Source: Martinezella lusitana
GTDB taxonomy: Bacteria > Pseudomonadota > Alphaproteobacteria > Rhizobiales > Rhizobiaceae
Reading direction: 5' to 3'
Length of the DNA stretch: 64,000 nt
NCBI RefSeq assembly: GCF_016901135.1
Contig: NZ_JAFEVL010000045.1
Coordinates: 62,001 to 126,000 of the forward strand
Program-made: the position numbers and the translations under genes
Shown: one piece after another, positions 26,201 through 33,940 of the stretch
Layout: every line of letters begins with the position of its first letter
Numbering within the stretch: position 1 is the first letter of the stretch
Notes under the pieces: generated by a model
What the model was told of the DNA's origin: nothing
The model's input: the letters and a program-made list of their open reading frames with translations, nothing else
Database searches by the model: none

Positions 26201-26380
26201 CAGAACGCCATCGGAACGGGGGTTCTCGGCGGCATGATTTCCGCGACCTTGCTCGCTATTTTCTTCGTGCCGGTGTTCTTCACCTTTGTCCTCGGCTTTT
26301 TCCGCAAGCCTGCTGAAAACCCGCACCCGACCAGGCCGGAGCTTACCAATGCGGCTGGCTCCGGCATTCATGAGACCTGA
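23225..26380 (+). CDS. RND multidrug efflux pump (HAE1 family, AcrB/MexB-like)
   Basis: An inner-membrane proton-driven exporter of 1051 residues, full length for AcrB. The N terminus MASFFIERPIFAWVVAIFI is typical. The proton-relay aspartates lie in GILVDDAIVVVENVERIM, and the conserved Lys of helix 10 lies in GLSAKNAILIVEFAKD. Both large periplasmic loops are present. It is in one operon with the adaptor and ends in a strong hairpin at 26387-26420. The drug range cannot be predicted. The next genes downstream are a two-component system, a possible regulator. Confidence 0.95.
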   Translation: MASFFIERPIFAWVVAIFITLAGILTLPLMPIARYPQVAPPQITVSTNYPGATPEDIYQSVTRPIEEELNGVPGLLYFESVSEASGRIALTVTFETGTNVGEAQVEVQNRIARVEPRLPSAVTQQGIRVDRAGTSFLMMVVLRSEDGRTDAVGLGDYLSRNVIGELRRVPGVGNAQLFATQRSMRIWMDPDKMVGLNLTATDITNAITAQNAQVTAGRIGASPNVPGQQISAIVNVQGQLRSPQEFGDIVLRANSDGSAVRLRDVARVEVGGENYNFASRLNGRPSASVGIQLTPTGNALATAEQVRATMEDLSRYFPPGLGYEVSYDTTPFVEVSIEKVLHTLVEAIVLVFIVMFLFLQNIRYTIIPTLVVPVALLGACAVMYAAGFSINVLTMFAMVLAIGILVDDAIVVVENVERIMAEEKLSPKEATKKAMSQITGAIIGITLVLTAVFIPMAFFPGAVGVIYQQFSLTMVVSILFSGLLALTFTPALCASFLKPVSHGHESKKVFFGWFNRGFDGLTRRYSAGVGATIRRAGRFMLIYVALLGGLGWAYLQLPSSFLPNEDQGYLIVDMQTPAEASTDRTREAIRQMEGILAEEPAVKNVVAVSGFSYSGSGQNAGIAFITLTDWSERGPSDSATAIAARVNARFAGIRDASARALSPPPIQGLGNSNGFAYRLQDRSGAGQAALAAATAQLLDAARASPVLAGVRVEGLPAAAQINLVIDREKANAFGVSFSDINATLSANLGSSYVNDYPNAGRMQRVTVQAAAAQRMQSQDLLTLNVRNSHGGMVPLSAFASIDWMRGPSQVVGYNGYPSIRIGGQSAAGYSSGDAIAEMERLSRQLPDGFSFEWTGQSFQEIRSGSQAPFLIGLSVLFVFLLLAALYESWTIPLSVMLVVPLGVLGSVCAVMLRGLPNDIYFLVGLIAIIGLSAKNAILIVEFAKDLVAEGRSVREAAIEAARMRFRPILMTSLAFTLGVVPLAIATGASAASQNAIGTGVLGGMISATLLAIFFVPVFFTFVLGFFRKPAENPHPTRPELTNAAGSGIHET

Positions 26381-26386
26381 TGTAAC

Positions 26387-26420
26387 TTCCTGTCGGGCGG
26401 CCGTATCCGCCCGACAGGAA
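26387..26420 (+). terminator. 14-bp perfect hairpin after the RND operon
   Basis: TTCCTGTCGGGCGG and CCGCCCGACAGGAA pair perfectly with a six-base loop, starting six bases after the pump stop codon. No T-run follows, so it may be a rho-assisted end or an mRNA-stabilising stem. Confidence 0.65.
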
Positions 26421-26533
26421 CATGACGCCGCACACGCCACAACCGATCGGTCGTTGTGAAACTTTGATACACTTTTTTCGATGCGGGCCTGATCGGGCTT
26501 CTGTAGAATGATCCAATATTCTGGAAACTGGCC

Positions 26534-27259
26534 ATGCAAAAAGCTGCACATATCGCTGTGGTCGACGACCACGCAGACATCAGAGACCTTGTCGGCCAGT
26601 ATCTCGAGCAACAGGGCTACAGGGTGAGCGTGGCCGACGGAGGCCTTGCGCTCAGAAGAATTCTCGAGCGCAGCGTTGTCGACCTCGTCGTTCTCGACGT
26701 GATGATGCCCGGCGAGGATGGCCTTTCCGTCTGTCGTCATCTACGGGCGACGATGGATATTCCGATCATCTTTCTGACGGCCATGACGGAGGATACCGAC
26801 CGCATCATCGGCCTCGAACTCGGCGCCGACGATTATCTGGTCAAGCCATTTAATCCGCGCGAACTGCTGGCCAGGATCAGGGCCGTCCTACGCAGGGCAA
26901 ACAGTCTGCCGCCGCAGCAGAGGGAAACGTTGAAGAAGGCCAAGGTCGTTCGCGTCGGGCACTGGCGCGTCAACATGGGCCGGCAGGAGCTTTCCGGAGA
27001 CGATGGCGTCGGCATTCCGTTGAGCACGGCGGAGTTCAGACTTCTGAAGGTGTTCCTCGAACGTCCCGGCCTGGTCCTCAGTCGCGAGCAGCTGCTCGAT
27101 CTGACCGTCGGGAGGACGGCTGATATTTTTGACAGAAGCATCGACAATCAAGTGAGCCGGCTGCGCAAGAAAATCGAACTCGATCCGAAGAACCCCTCGG
27201 TCATCAAGACGCATTGGGGCGGCGGCTACAGCCTGTCGGTGGATGTGGGGTTCGAATGA
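26534..27259 (+). CDS. OmpR-family response regulator
   Basis: A protein of 241 residues. The receiver domain has acidic residues VDDH near position 10, the phospho-acceptor Asp55 (LVVLDVMMPGEDG) and LVKPF for the conserved Lys. The winged helix carries LSTAEFRLLKVFLERPG and the SIDNQVSRLRKKIEL recognition segment. Its stop overlaps the kinase start (ATGA), so the two are translationally coupled. It starts 154 bases after the RND pump in the same direction but beyond a strong hairpin, so it has its own promoter. Confidence 0.94.
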   Translation: MQKAAHIAVVDDHADIRDLVGQYLEQQGYRVSVADGGLALRRILERSVVDLVVLDVMMPGEDGLSVCRHLRATMDIPIIFLTAMTEDTDRIIGLELGADDYLVKPFNPRELLARIRAVLRRANSLPPQQRETLKKAKVVRVGHWRVNMGRQELSGDDGVGIPLSTAEFRLLKVFLERPGLVLSREQLLDLTVGRTADIFDRSIDNQVSRLRKKIELDPKNPSVIKTHWGGGYSLSVDVGFE

Positions 27260-28752
27260 TCTATTGGTGGCGGAGGAGCCTTGCCGCTCAGTTCATCGGA
27301 TTTACCCTGTTTGCCCTTGTGGTGTCGCAGGCTCTCACATTTTTGATTTCCTGGGACGAGCGCACCAAAGCGCTGCATGCGGCCATGAAGGGTGAGTTCT
27401 TCAGCAGGTGCGCTTCGGTGACACGGCTGATGGAATCCATGCCTGAACCGCTGCGTGGGCAGGCTCTTCTTGCAAGTGAAACCAGCTATTCCCGGTTCTG
27501 GCTCTCCCCGGAAGAACCGATCGATGCCAGTGCGTGGCGTGCGCGCGCGGCTACGGAGCTTACGCGTCCGATCGAGAATTTCATCGATCTCGGCGGGAGG
27601 TACCATCTGCGCTCCAATTCCGATGCGGAGCATTTGACATCCGGCGAGGCGATGGCCGCAAACGCGGCCGAGGGTTGGGCCGCTCCGCCGCCCGTTCTAT
27701 GGAGCCTGCCGCAATCTGCTAAGTTCGTTTATTTCGGCGACCACAACGGATACGGCATGGCTATCAAGCTCAACGACGGCGTATGGCTGAACACGGCTTT
27801 CTATAAGAAAATCGGCGATGGATGGTGGGATTCGAAATCGCTTACTTCTCTGGCTATCACCGCACTAATCCTGTCGCTCATTGGAGTATTTATCGCCAGT
27901 CGCATAGCGCGTCCATTGAGGCGCCTCGCGGTCTCTGCGGAAGCCTTGGGGCGAGGCGAGAACCTTCCGCCGCTGCCTGAAGAGGGACCTGACGATATCA
28001 AGCGCACCGCCGAGGCATTCAACAAGATGCAGCAACGTCTTCATCGCTTCGTCGATGATCGCACCAGGATGCTGGCCGCGATCGGCCACGATCTCAGGAC
28101 GCCGCTGACTTCGCTTCGACTGCGGGCCGAATTTGTCAAAGACGTCGACGTGCAGCAGAAGATGCTGTCGACCATCGACGAACTTCAAAGCATGACGGAT
28201 GCCGCCATTTCCTTCGCGCGTGGCGAATCCACGGCGGAGGAAACGCGCGCCATAGAACTGGAAGCGCTTATCGGTAGCATCTGTGACGACCTTGCCGACC
28301 TTGGCCAGCCGGTGGAATATATCGAAGGCCCGAAGACGACCTATCGATGCCGACCCGACGGGCTGCGTCGCGCGGTTCGCAATCTTACGGAAAATGCCGT
28401 GCGTTACGGCGGACATGCCAAGGTCTATGTCAGTCATTCGAGCAGCACCATCGACATCGTCGTGGAAGACAATGGTCCAGGCATACCGGACGATATGAAG
28501 GAGAAGGTGTTCGCGCCGTTTTTCCGCCTGGAGGCATCAAGGAACAGAGGCACTGGCGGCGTCGGGCTGGGCCTATCGATTGCCCGAGCCGTTGCCCGGC
28601 AGCATGGCGGCGACATCTTCCTTCAGCCAAACAATCCCGGCCTCAGGGCAATCATCTCATTGCCGCAGGAGGGCCATGTGAAGGCGTCCTCAAGGGTGAG
28701 CATGCGAATGAGGCGAGCGCGGCCTCCCAAGCTTGCGGAACAGGAACATTAG
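27256..28752 (+). CDS. sensor histidine kinase (EnvZ-like architecture)
   Basis: A protein of 498 residues. Transmembrane segments at about 10-31 and 197-216 flank a periplasmic sensor region of about 165 residues; HAMP follows at about 217-270. The H box MLAAIGHDLRTPLTSLRLR puts the phospho-acceptor at His278. The N box (NLTENAVRYG), G1 (DNGPGIP) and G2 (GGVGLGLSIARAV) are complete. The last 25 residues are an arginine-rich tail outside the kinase domain. It is the partner of the regulator just upstream. Confidence 0.93.
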   Translation: MIYWWRRSLAAQFIGFTLFALVVSQALTFLISWDERTKALHAAMKGEFFSRCASVTRLMESMPEPLRGQALLASETSYSRFWLSPEEPIDASAWRARAATELTRPIENFIDLGGRYHLRSNSDAEHLTSGEAMAANAAEGWAAPPPVLWSLPQSAKFVYFGDHNGYGMAIKLNDGVWLNTAFYKKIGDGWWDSKSLTSLAITALILSLIGVFIASRIARPLRRLAVSAEALGRGENLPPLPEEGPDDIKRTAEAFNKMQQRLHRFVDDRTRMLAAIGHDLRTPLTSLRLRAEFVKDVDVQQKMLSTIDELQSMTDAAISFARGESTAEETRAIELEALIGSICDDLADLGQPVEYIEGPKTTYRCRPDGLRRAVRNLTENAVRYGGHAKVYVSHSSSTIDIVVEDNGPGIPDDMKEKVFAPFFRLEASRNRGTGGVGLGLSIARAVARQHGGDIFLQPNNPGLRAIISLPQEGHVKASSRVSMRMRRARPPKLAEQEH

Positions 28753-28779
28753 GCGGAAAGTTCACCGGACCTTTCCGCC
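28752..28779 (+). terminator. hairpin between convergent genes
   Basis: GGCGGAAAG pairs with CTTTCCGCC over 9 bp with a ten-base loop, beginning at the last base of the kinase stop codon. It is placed to end transcription of the two-component operon before the convergent cytochrome gene. Confidence 0.55.
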
Positions 28780-28808
28780 CAACCTTGTTTCAGGGCTCGG
28801 CAGCAGAT

Positions 28809-30158
28809 CTATCGCATCTGAAGCACGATGGGGCTGCTGCTTGCTGGATCCGTATGCTCGCGCAGGGCTTTCACGTCGTTGGCCACGACCGGTCCGCCTT
28901 GATTTCCCCAGGAGGAGCGCACGAACGTCAGGGCGTCGGCGATCTGTTGATCCGAAAGCTGCTGCCTGAATGGAGGCATGCGGTAGGCGTCCGGAATGCC
29001 GTTCGCCACGACGCGGCCGGAGCCGTTCAGGGTGACATTGATCTGGGACGCGGTTTCCTTCGCAAGCGACGAGGTCGATCCGGCCAGAGGCGGTATCCAC
29101 GGCGCCTTTCCGCGGCCGTCGACACCATGACAGAAGCTGCATTTCGCCACGAATGTCTGGGCGCCGGGGTTTTGTTGATGGGCAGGAAGGGAAATGCTAT
29201 CCGCGGCGGCCTCGACATATTGCCAGGGCGTCCCGTCGCGGGCAGGGTCCCCAGGCAATGATTTCAGATAATGGCTGATCGCTCTCAGATCGTCGTCGGT
29301 CATGAACTGCGTCGAATTGTTGAAGGCATCCGCCATCGAGCCGAAGACGACGCCGTGCTCGTTCCTGCCGTTCTTGAGAAAGGCGTAGATGTCCTCCTCG
29401 GTCCACCGGCCGAGACCGGTATTGGGATCGCCCCGCAGGCTCGGTGCGTACCAGCCATCGAGAAGAGCGCCCGAAAGGTAGAGCGGACTGCTTTCATCGA
29501 GCGCCTTTTCCGCCATGGTTATCGCACGCGGCGTATGACAGCTGCCACAGTGCCCTGGTCCTTGAACGAGGTAGGCGCCCCGGTTCCAGCTGTTATCGCC
29601 GGCGGTCTTGGATTGATAGGTTCCGCCCTCGGTGAAAACCGCGTTCCATAGAGCCAACGGCCAACGCATGTTCAGCGGCCACTTTATGTCCGACTGCTTG
29701 CTTGCCTGATGAACGGGCTCCACCCGGTTCATGAAGTAGGCGTAGAGCGCCCGAATATCATCATCGCTCATCTTCACATAAGACGGATAGGGCATAGCCG
29801 GATAGAGACGCTGTCCATCGCGCGCCACGCCCTGGCGAACGGCGCGGTCGAAATCGGCCAGCGTATAGTTGCCGATGCCGGTTTCCTTGTCTGGCGTTAT
29901 ATTCGTGGTGAAGATGGAGCCGAGCGGCGTCCCCATCTCGAGGCCTCCGGCAAAGGGAGCGCTTTTGGGCGTGCTGTGACAAGCAACGCAGTCACCCAGA
30001 CGCGCGACATAGTCGCCCTGTTGAAGCAGCTGCTCCGATGGTGCTTGTGCTTCGGCAATGTTGTCGAAGGGGGATGCCGGTTTGCGGGTGACGAACCACG
30101 CCACGCCGCCGGCGACAAGCACGACAATCAAAAGAAGTACCAGAAGAAATTTCCTCAA
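28809..30158 (-). CDS. tri-haem cytochrome c subunit of a membrane-bound dehydrogenase
   Basis: A protein of 449 residues with three CXXCH haem sites: CVACH, CGSCH and CSFCH. Residues 4-22 are a hydrophobic anchor or signal (LLVLLLIVVLVAGGVAW). The arrangement matches the cytochrome subunit of alcohol/aldehyde dehydrogenases and of isoquinoline-oxidoreductase-type enzymes, which passes electrons to ubiquinone or an oxidase. The start is a TTG with GAGG upstream, because an in-frame stop closes the frame just before it. It follows the molybdopterin subunit in the same direction across a 165-base gap full of hairpins. Confidence 0.9.
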   Translation of the reverse strand: MRKFLLVLLLIVVLVAGGVAWFVTRKPASPFDNIAEAQAPSEQLLQQGDYVARLGDCVACHSTPKSAPFAGGLEMGTPLGSIFTTNITPDKETGIGNYTLADFDRAVRQGVARDGQRLYPAMPYPSYVKMSDDDIRALYAYFMNRVEPVHQASKQSDIKWPLNMRWPLALWNAVFTEGGTYQSKTAGDNSWNRGAYLVQGPGHCGSCHTPRAITMAEKALDESSPLYLSGALLDGWYAPSLRGDPNTGLGRWTEEDIYAFLKNGRNEHGVVFGSMADAFNNSTQFMTDDDLRAISHYLKSLPGDPARDGTPWQYVEAAADSISLPAHQQNPGAQTFVAKCSFCHGVDGRGKAPWIPPLAGSTSSLAKETASQINVTLNGSGRVVANGIPDAYRMPPFRQQLSDQQIADALTFVRSSWGNQGGPVVANDVKALREHTDPASSSPIVLQMR

Positions 30159-30200
30159 GGGTGCCTCGTGTCTTTGCTAGAGGGTTTCCTATTCGGCTAT

Positions 30201-30233
30201 CCATCAAGCCAGCCATATCGGCTGGCTTGATGG
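30201..30233. repeat. 14-bp perfect hairpin in the dehydrogenase operon gap
   Basis: CCATCAAGCCAGCC and GGCTGGCTTGATGG pair perfectly with a five-base loop. This is the third hairpin met by RNA polymerase after the molybdopterin subunit gene and lies about 40 bases before the cytochrome start. No T-run follows on the minus strand. Confidence 0.6.
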
Positions 30234-30256
30234 AACAGGCCGGATCAGCTTGCTGA

Positions 30257-30296
30257 TTTCCGGCTCTCGGCCAATGCGTGGACTGAGAGCCGGAAA
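30257..30296. repeat. 12-bp perfect hairpin in the dehydrogenase operon gap
   Basis: TTTCCGGCTCTC and GAGAGCCGGAAA are perfect reverse complements around a 16-base loop. It is the middle one of three stems between the two genes and may help protect or process the upstream message. Confidence 0.55.
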
Positions 30297-30304
30297 TGTG
30301 CGCT

Positions 30305-30322
30305 GCGCAGCGAGAGCTGCGC
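30305..30322. repeat. 7-bp hairpin directly after the molybdopterin subunit stop
   Basis: GCGCAGC, loop GAGA, GCTGCGC. It begins one base after the stop codon of the molybdopterin subunit on the minus strand. The GC-rich stem with a small loop resembles a 3' end stabiliser. Confidence 0.5.
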
Positions 30323-30323
30323 T

Positions 30324-32588
30324 CTAGCTTTCGAAGGTGTAGTTGGAGAGCGGCATACTGCGGATCCGCTTGCCGGTCAGCGTCGAAACCGCATTGGCGA
30401 CCGCTGGAGGAATGGCGGGAAGACCCGGCTCGCCGATGCCGCCCATCTCAGCCCCGCTTTCGATGATGCGAACATGCACGCGGGCCATGCGATCGGGCGG
30501 CAGGATCGGATAGAGATCATAGTTGCGCGCCACAGGCTCGCCGTTCTTGTAAACGGCTTCCTCCATCAGCACCTGCGACAATCCAAGGGCTGAGGCCGAA
30601 TTGATCTGCGCTTCGATGATCGCCGGGTTGACGATGCTGCCGGGATCGATTGCTTCCCAGACATCGTGAACGACGACCTGCCCATTGCGGATCGAGACTT
30701 CAGCTATCGCCGCCGTATGGCTGCCGAAGGGAGACGCCATTGCAACGCCCCGCGCTCGGCGCGAGCCGTCTTCCGCCGTGAATGGCCCTCGTTTCCAGCC
30801 GCCGGAGAGATCGCCGACGGCCTTTAGCAGATTGCTCAGCCGCTCATTCTTCTGCAACAGCTTGGTGCGCAGCTCGTAGGGATCCTGCCCGCCCTTATCG
30901 GCCAGTTCATCCAGGAATGTCTCGTAGAAGAAGTCATTCATGGAATTGCCGACCGAACGCCAGTAGGCGAGCATCGTCGGATTTTTCACGTAGATCTGGG
31001 CGATGCGGTAGTTGGGGATGGCATAGGACTTGCCGGTGAGACCCTCCAGGGCCGTCGGATCCAGCGAGTCCTCCTTGTGGCCGAACACGCCTTCCGTCGG
31101 CCCTTCGCAAGCGCTGATGGCTTCGAGCGCGACGGGCATTCCACCGGCGTCGAGCGCGCCCCGGAAGCGTACCGCGGCCATCGGGCGCAACGGGTCGCGC
31201 AGGAATTCCTCCTCGCGGCTCCAGATGAGTTTGACCGGGCGCCCGACCTCCTTGGCAAGCTGGATGGCCTGCGGATAGGGGTTGGCGGAGGGATAGAGAA
31301 AATGGCGTCCGAAAAACCCGCCCAGAAGCGGGCTATGAACCGTGACTTTCGATGCGTCAAGCCCGGTCAGTTTGGCAATGTCGGCCTGGAATTGTTCCGG
31401 CGCCTGGTTGGGCATCCAGACTTCCAGAGTGCCGTCCGGGTTGAAGCGTGCCAAGGTGGAGGGCGGCTCCAGCTGTGCATGATGCACATACTGGCTCTTG
31501 TAGGTGGCCGAAACGACGGTCTTTGCACCCGAAAGAGCCCCAGTGGTATCGCCGACATTCTCCGCGTCCTTGCCGGGACCCGGCTCATTTGCGAGCTGAT
31601 CGCTGAAGGCTACGGTCGAAAAGTCCGCCGGCATTTGGCGAAACGCTGGATTGGCATCCGGACCGGGCGCGCTCCAATCGACTTGTGCCGCTTCGGCCGC
31701 GCGCTTGGCATTCCACCACCGCTCGGCAACCACGGCGACAGCACCGACCAGGTTATGGACCGAATGAACGCCCGGCATCGCGCGAAGCTGGTCTTCGTTG
31801 TGGATCCGTCCCACGGTCAGTCCCAGGCGCGGGGCATGCTGGACGGCGGCATGCAGCATGCCGTCGACCTTGCAGTCGATCGCATAGATCGCCTTGCCCG
31901 TCGATTTGTCATAGACATCAAGCCGCTCGACCGGCTTGCCGATCCAGCGGAACTGGCTGGGATCCCTGAGCGTCATGCTCGCAGGGTCCGGCACGGGGAG
32001 ATCCAATGCCTCTGTTGCGACGTCGCCATAGGCGAGGGAGCGTCCGGAAGCGGCATGGATCACCCGGCCCGGCTCCGTCGTCAGCTCGGCGATCGGCGCA
32101 TTCAGGCGCTTGGCCGCTGCCTGCAGGATCATGTTGCGCGCCAGAGCACCGAGCTTGCGCATCGTCTCGTAGCTCGTGCGCACCGACATGCTGCCGCCGG
32201 TGATACGCATCTTGCCGTGCACAACCAGATAATCATTGCCCGTCGGTGCGTTTTCGACGACGAACATTTTCGGATCGACATCGAGCTCTTCGCCGACGAT
32301 CTGGGCCATCGCCGTGAAGACGCCATGGCCGCCTTCGACGAACGGGCTCATGAAGCGGACCGTGTTATCGGGGCGAATTTCCAGAAACGCGGGGACGCGC
32401 GTACCCGGGGGCATGGTGCTTGCGGCCTGCTGAGCCCGCGCCGCGCCGATCGGAACACCGAAGCCAAGGACAAATGCGCCCGTTGCAGCCCCGGCGGAGG
32501 CAAGGAGAAAGCGCCGGCGCGAGATGTTGACCGGAGATCCGATCGGGAATTCATCTTCGGGAATAAGATTGCGGTTGGACTCGGTCAT
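30324..32588 (-). CDS. xanthine dehydrogenase family molybdopterin-binding subunit (IorB/aldehyde dehydrogenase type)
   Basis: A protein of 754 residues, the catalytic large subunit. A Tat signal with SRRRFLLASAGAATG lies near residue 23, so the enzyme is exported folded. The C-terminal GGIGEPGLPAIPPAVANAV contains the conserved active-site Glu of the molybdenum hydroxylase family. Such enzymes oxidise aldehydes or N-heterocycles in the periplasm. ATG 32588 overlaps the stop of the 2Fe-2S subunit (ATGA). The open frame runs to 32654, inside the neighbour, and is not needed. Confidence 0.92.
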   Translation of the reverse strand: MTESNRNLIPEDEFPIGSPVNISRRRFLLASAGAATGAFVLGFGVPIGAARAQQAASTMPPGTRVPAFLEIRPDNTVRFMSPFVEGGHGVFTAMAQIVGEELDVDPKMFVVENAPTGNDYLVVHGKMRITGGSMSVRTSYETMRKLGALARNMILQAAAKRLNAPIAELTTEPGRVIHAASGRSLAYGDVATEALDLPVPDPASMTLRDPSQFRWIGKPVERLDVYDKSTGKAIYAIDCKVDGMLHAAVQHAPRLGLTVGRIHNEDQLRAMPGVHSVHNLVGAVAVVAERWWNAKRAAEAAQVDWSAPGPDANPAFRQMPADFSTVAFSDQLANEPGPGKDAENVGDTTGALSGAKTVVSATYKSQYVHHAQLEPPSTLARFNPDGTLEVWMPNQAPEQFQADIAKLTGLDASKVTVHSPLLGGFFGRHFLYPSANPYPQAIQLAKEVGRPVKLIWSREEEFLRDPLRPMAAVRFRGALDAGGMPVALEAISACEGPTEGVFGHKEDSLDPTALEGLTGKSYAIPNYRIAQIYVKNPTMLAYWRSVGNSMNDFFYETFLDELADKGGQDPYELRTKLLQKNERLSNLLKAVGDLSGGWKRGPFTAEDGSRRARGVAMASPFGSHTAAIAEVSIRNGQVVVHDVWEAIDPGSIVNPAIIEAQINSASALGLSQVLMEEAVYKNGEPVARNYDLYPILPPDRMARVHVRIIESGAEMGGIGEPGLPAIPPAVANAVSTLTGKRIRSMPLSNYTFES

Positions 32589-33046
32589 AGCGTTTCCCCT
32601 TCTTTCGAGGAGAGGTCTTTGACGGCCGCTTTGATCGAGTTGTAGGTTCCGCATCGACAGAGATTGATCATCGCTGCGGCGATCTCTTCGTCAGAGGGAT
32701 TGGGTGTCTCCTTGAGCAGTGCCGTCGCCGCGACGACCTGACCCGATTGACAGTAACCGCATTGCGGAACCTGGTGCTTGACCCAGGCGGTGACCACCCG
32801 TTTGCCGACGGGATCGTTCTCGATGGCCTCGATGGTGGTGATCTGGCGGCCAACGACGCTGTCCAGTGGCGTCACGCATGAGCGCACCACCTCTCCATCC
32901 ACCAGGACGGAACAGGCGCCGCATTGCGCCAGCCCGCAGCCGTATTTCGTGCCTGTCAGGCCCAGTTCATCGCGAATGATCCAGAGGAGCGGCGTGTCTC
33001 CGTCTGAATTGACTTGGTAGGATTGGCTATTGATCTGAAGGTTCAT
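32585..33046 (-). CDS. (2Fe-2S)-binding small subunit of molybdenum hydroxylase (IorA type)
   Basis: A protein of 153 residues with two 2Fe-2S clusters. The plant-type cluster uses the cysteines in CGCGLAQCGACSVL plus a later one (RSCVTPL); the C-terminal cluster uses CGYCQSGQ and CRCGTYN. It passes electrons from the molybdenum centre to the cytochrome subunit. ATG 33046 has a strong AGGAGG upstream. It is first of the three-gene operon; the gene for a FAD subunit is absent, as in isoquinoline-oxidoreductase-like enzymes. Confidence 0.93.
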   Translation of the reverse strand: MNLQINSQSYQVNSDGDTPLLWIIRDELGLTGTKYGCGLAQCGACSVLVDGEVVRSCVTPLDSVVGRQITTIEAIENDPVGKRVVTAWVKHQVPQCGYCQSGQVVAATALLKETPNPSDEEIAAAMINLCRCGTYNSIKAAVKDLSSKEGETL

Positions 33047-33293
33047 GAAATGCCTCCTGGGGCTTTCGATTGCGAGCCTTCGATGCCAGGTGCTGCTTGA
33101 TGATCTTCACGCTCAACAAGCAGATGACTCAAAGTGAGGCTCACAACTCGGGAATATAATACTGAACCTGTTTCATCAAAAGGATTAGAGTGTGAATCGC
33201 GATAGGACTTAGAGGCCAGATTCATAAATCATTGGCTCGCCCATTTTCGATGGAGGCGGATGTTGCGCTGACGATGAGGCCGGTGCCGTCAGT

Positions 33294-33845
33294 TTAGGCG
33301 ACCGAACGGATATCTCGCGCGACGTCGCTCATATCATTGTTGAGCTGGTGATCCCCACGTTCCAACGTGCGGACCACGGCGTGCGGAATCGCTTTCGCGT
33401 AGAGACGAACATGGGCAGTGGGCACTTCAGCGTCGTCGGTGCCATGATAGAGATAGACCGGAACTCCAGGCAGAAGACGTTCGGAGAAGTCCTTGCAATC
33501 GTCGATGTCGTCGCTCGGCCATCCGCCTTCACCGATGAAGGGCGCAGCGATGAGAAATAGCCCACCTAACCTGGCTTTCGGCGGCTGCGCGGCAAGCACA
33601 TGGATCAAGATGGTGCCACCGATCGAGTGGCCCACGAGAATTGCCCCGTCCTCCAGTGAGCCGAATTCCTTCAGCAGCGCCGCCTTCCAGGCTGAGTAGC
33701 CAGGATTGTCTTCACCGGGCATTCGGGGATAGCGGACAGCATGGCTTTTGCCGAGTTCGCGCTCGAGGCTCGCTACGAGCTTGCTGTCCCAGCAATCGTG
33801 GGTGCCTTCGCCTGCTCCTTGAACGAAGAGGACCTGTTTAGCCAT
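33294..33845 (-). CDS. alpha/beta hydrolase (RBBP9/YdeN-like)
   Basis: A small serine hydrolase of 183 residues. The nucleophile elbow GHSIGGT lies near residue 73, the acid is in the YLYHGTDDAEVP region, and the base His is in ERGDHQLNND near the end. The compact size and the N-terminal FVQGAGEGTHD loop fit the RBBP9/YdeN group. The substrate is unknown. It stands alone between the dehydrogenase operon and the peptidase. Confidence 0.85.
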   Translation of the reverse strand: MAKQVLFVQGAGEGTHDCWDSKLVASLERELGKSHAVRYPRMPGEDNPGYSAWKAALLKEFGSLEDGAILVGHSIGGTILIHVLAAQPPKARLGGLFLIAAPFIGEGGWPSDDIDDCKDFSERLLPGVPVYLYHGTDDAEVPTAHVRLYAKAIPHAVVRTLERGDHQLNNDMSDVARDIRSVA

Positions 33846-33940
33846 GGCGCAATTTACGTCCCGGAGACGCGCGGTCGCAAGTCTGGTTATGTGAAGCTAA
33901 TTGAATTTTGCGCCGAGTCACGGTCGAGAGCGAGCGGGCA

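Noticed and set aside
31077..32645. 522-codon open frame on the plus strand
   Set aside because: It is antisense to the molybdopterin subunit, which has a Tat signal and the conserved active-site Glu. No domain is visible in the plus frame.
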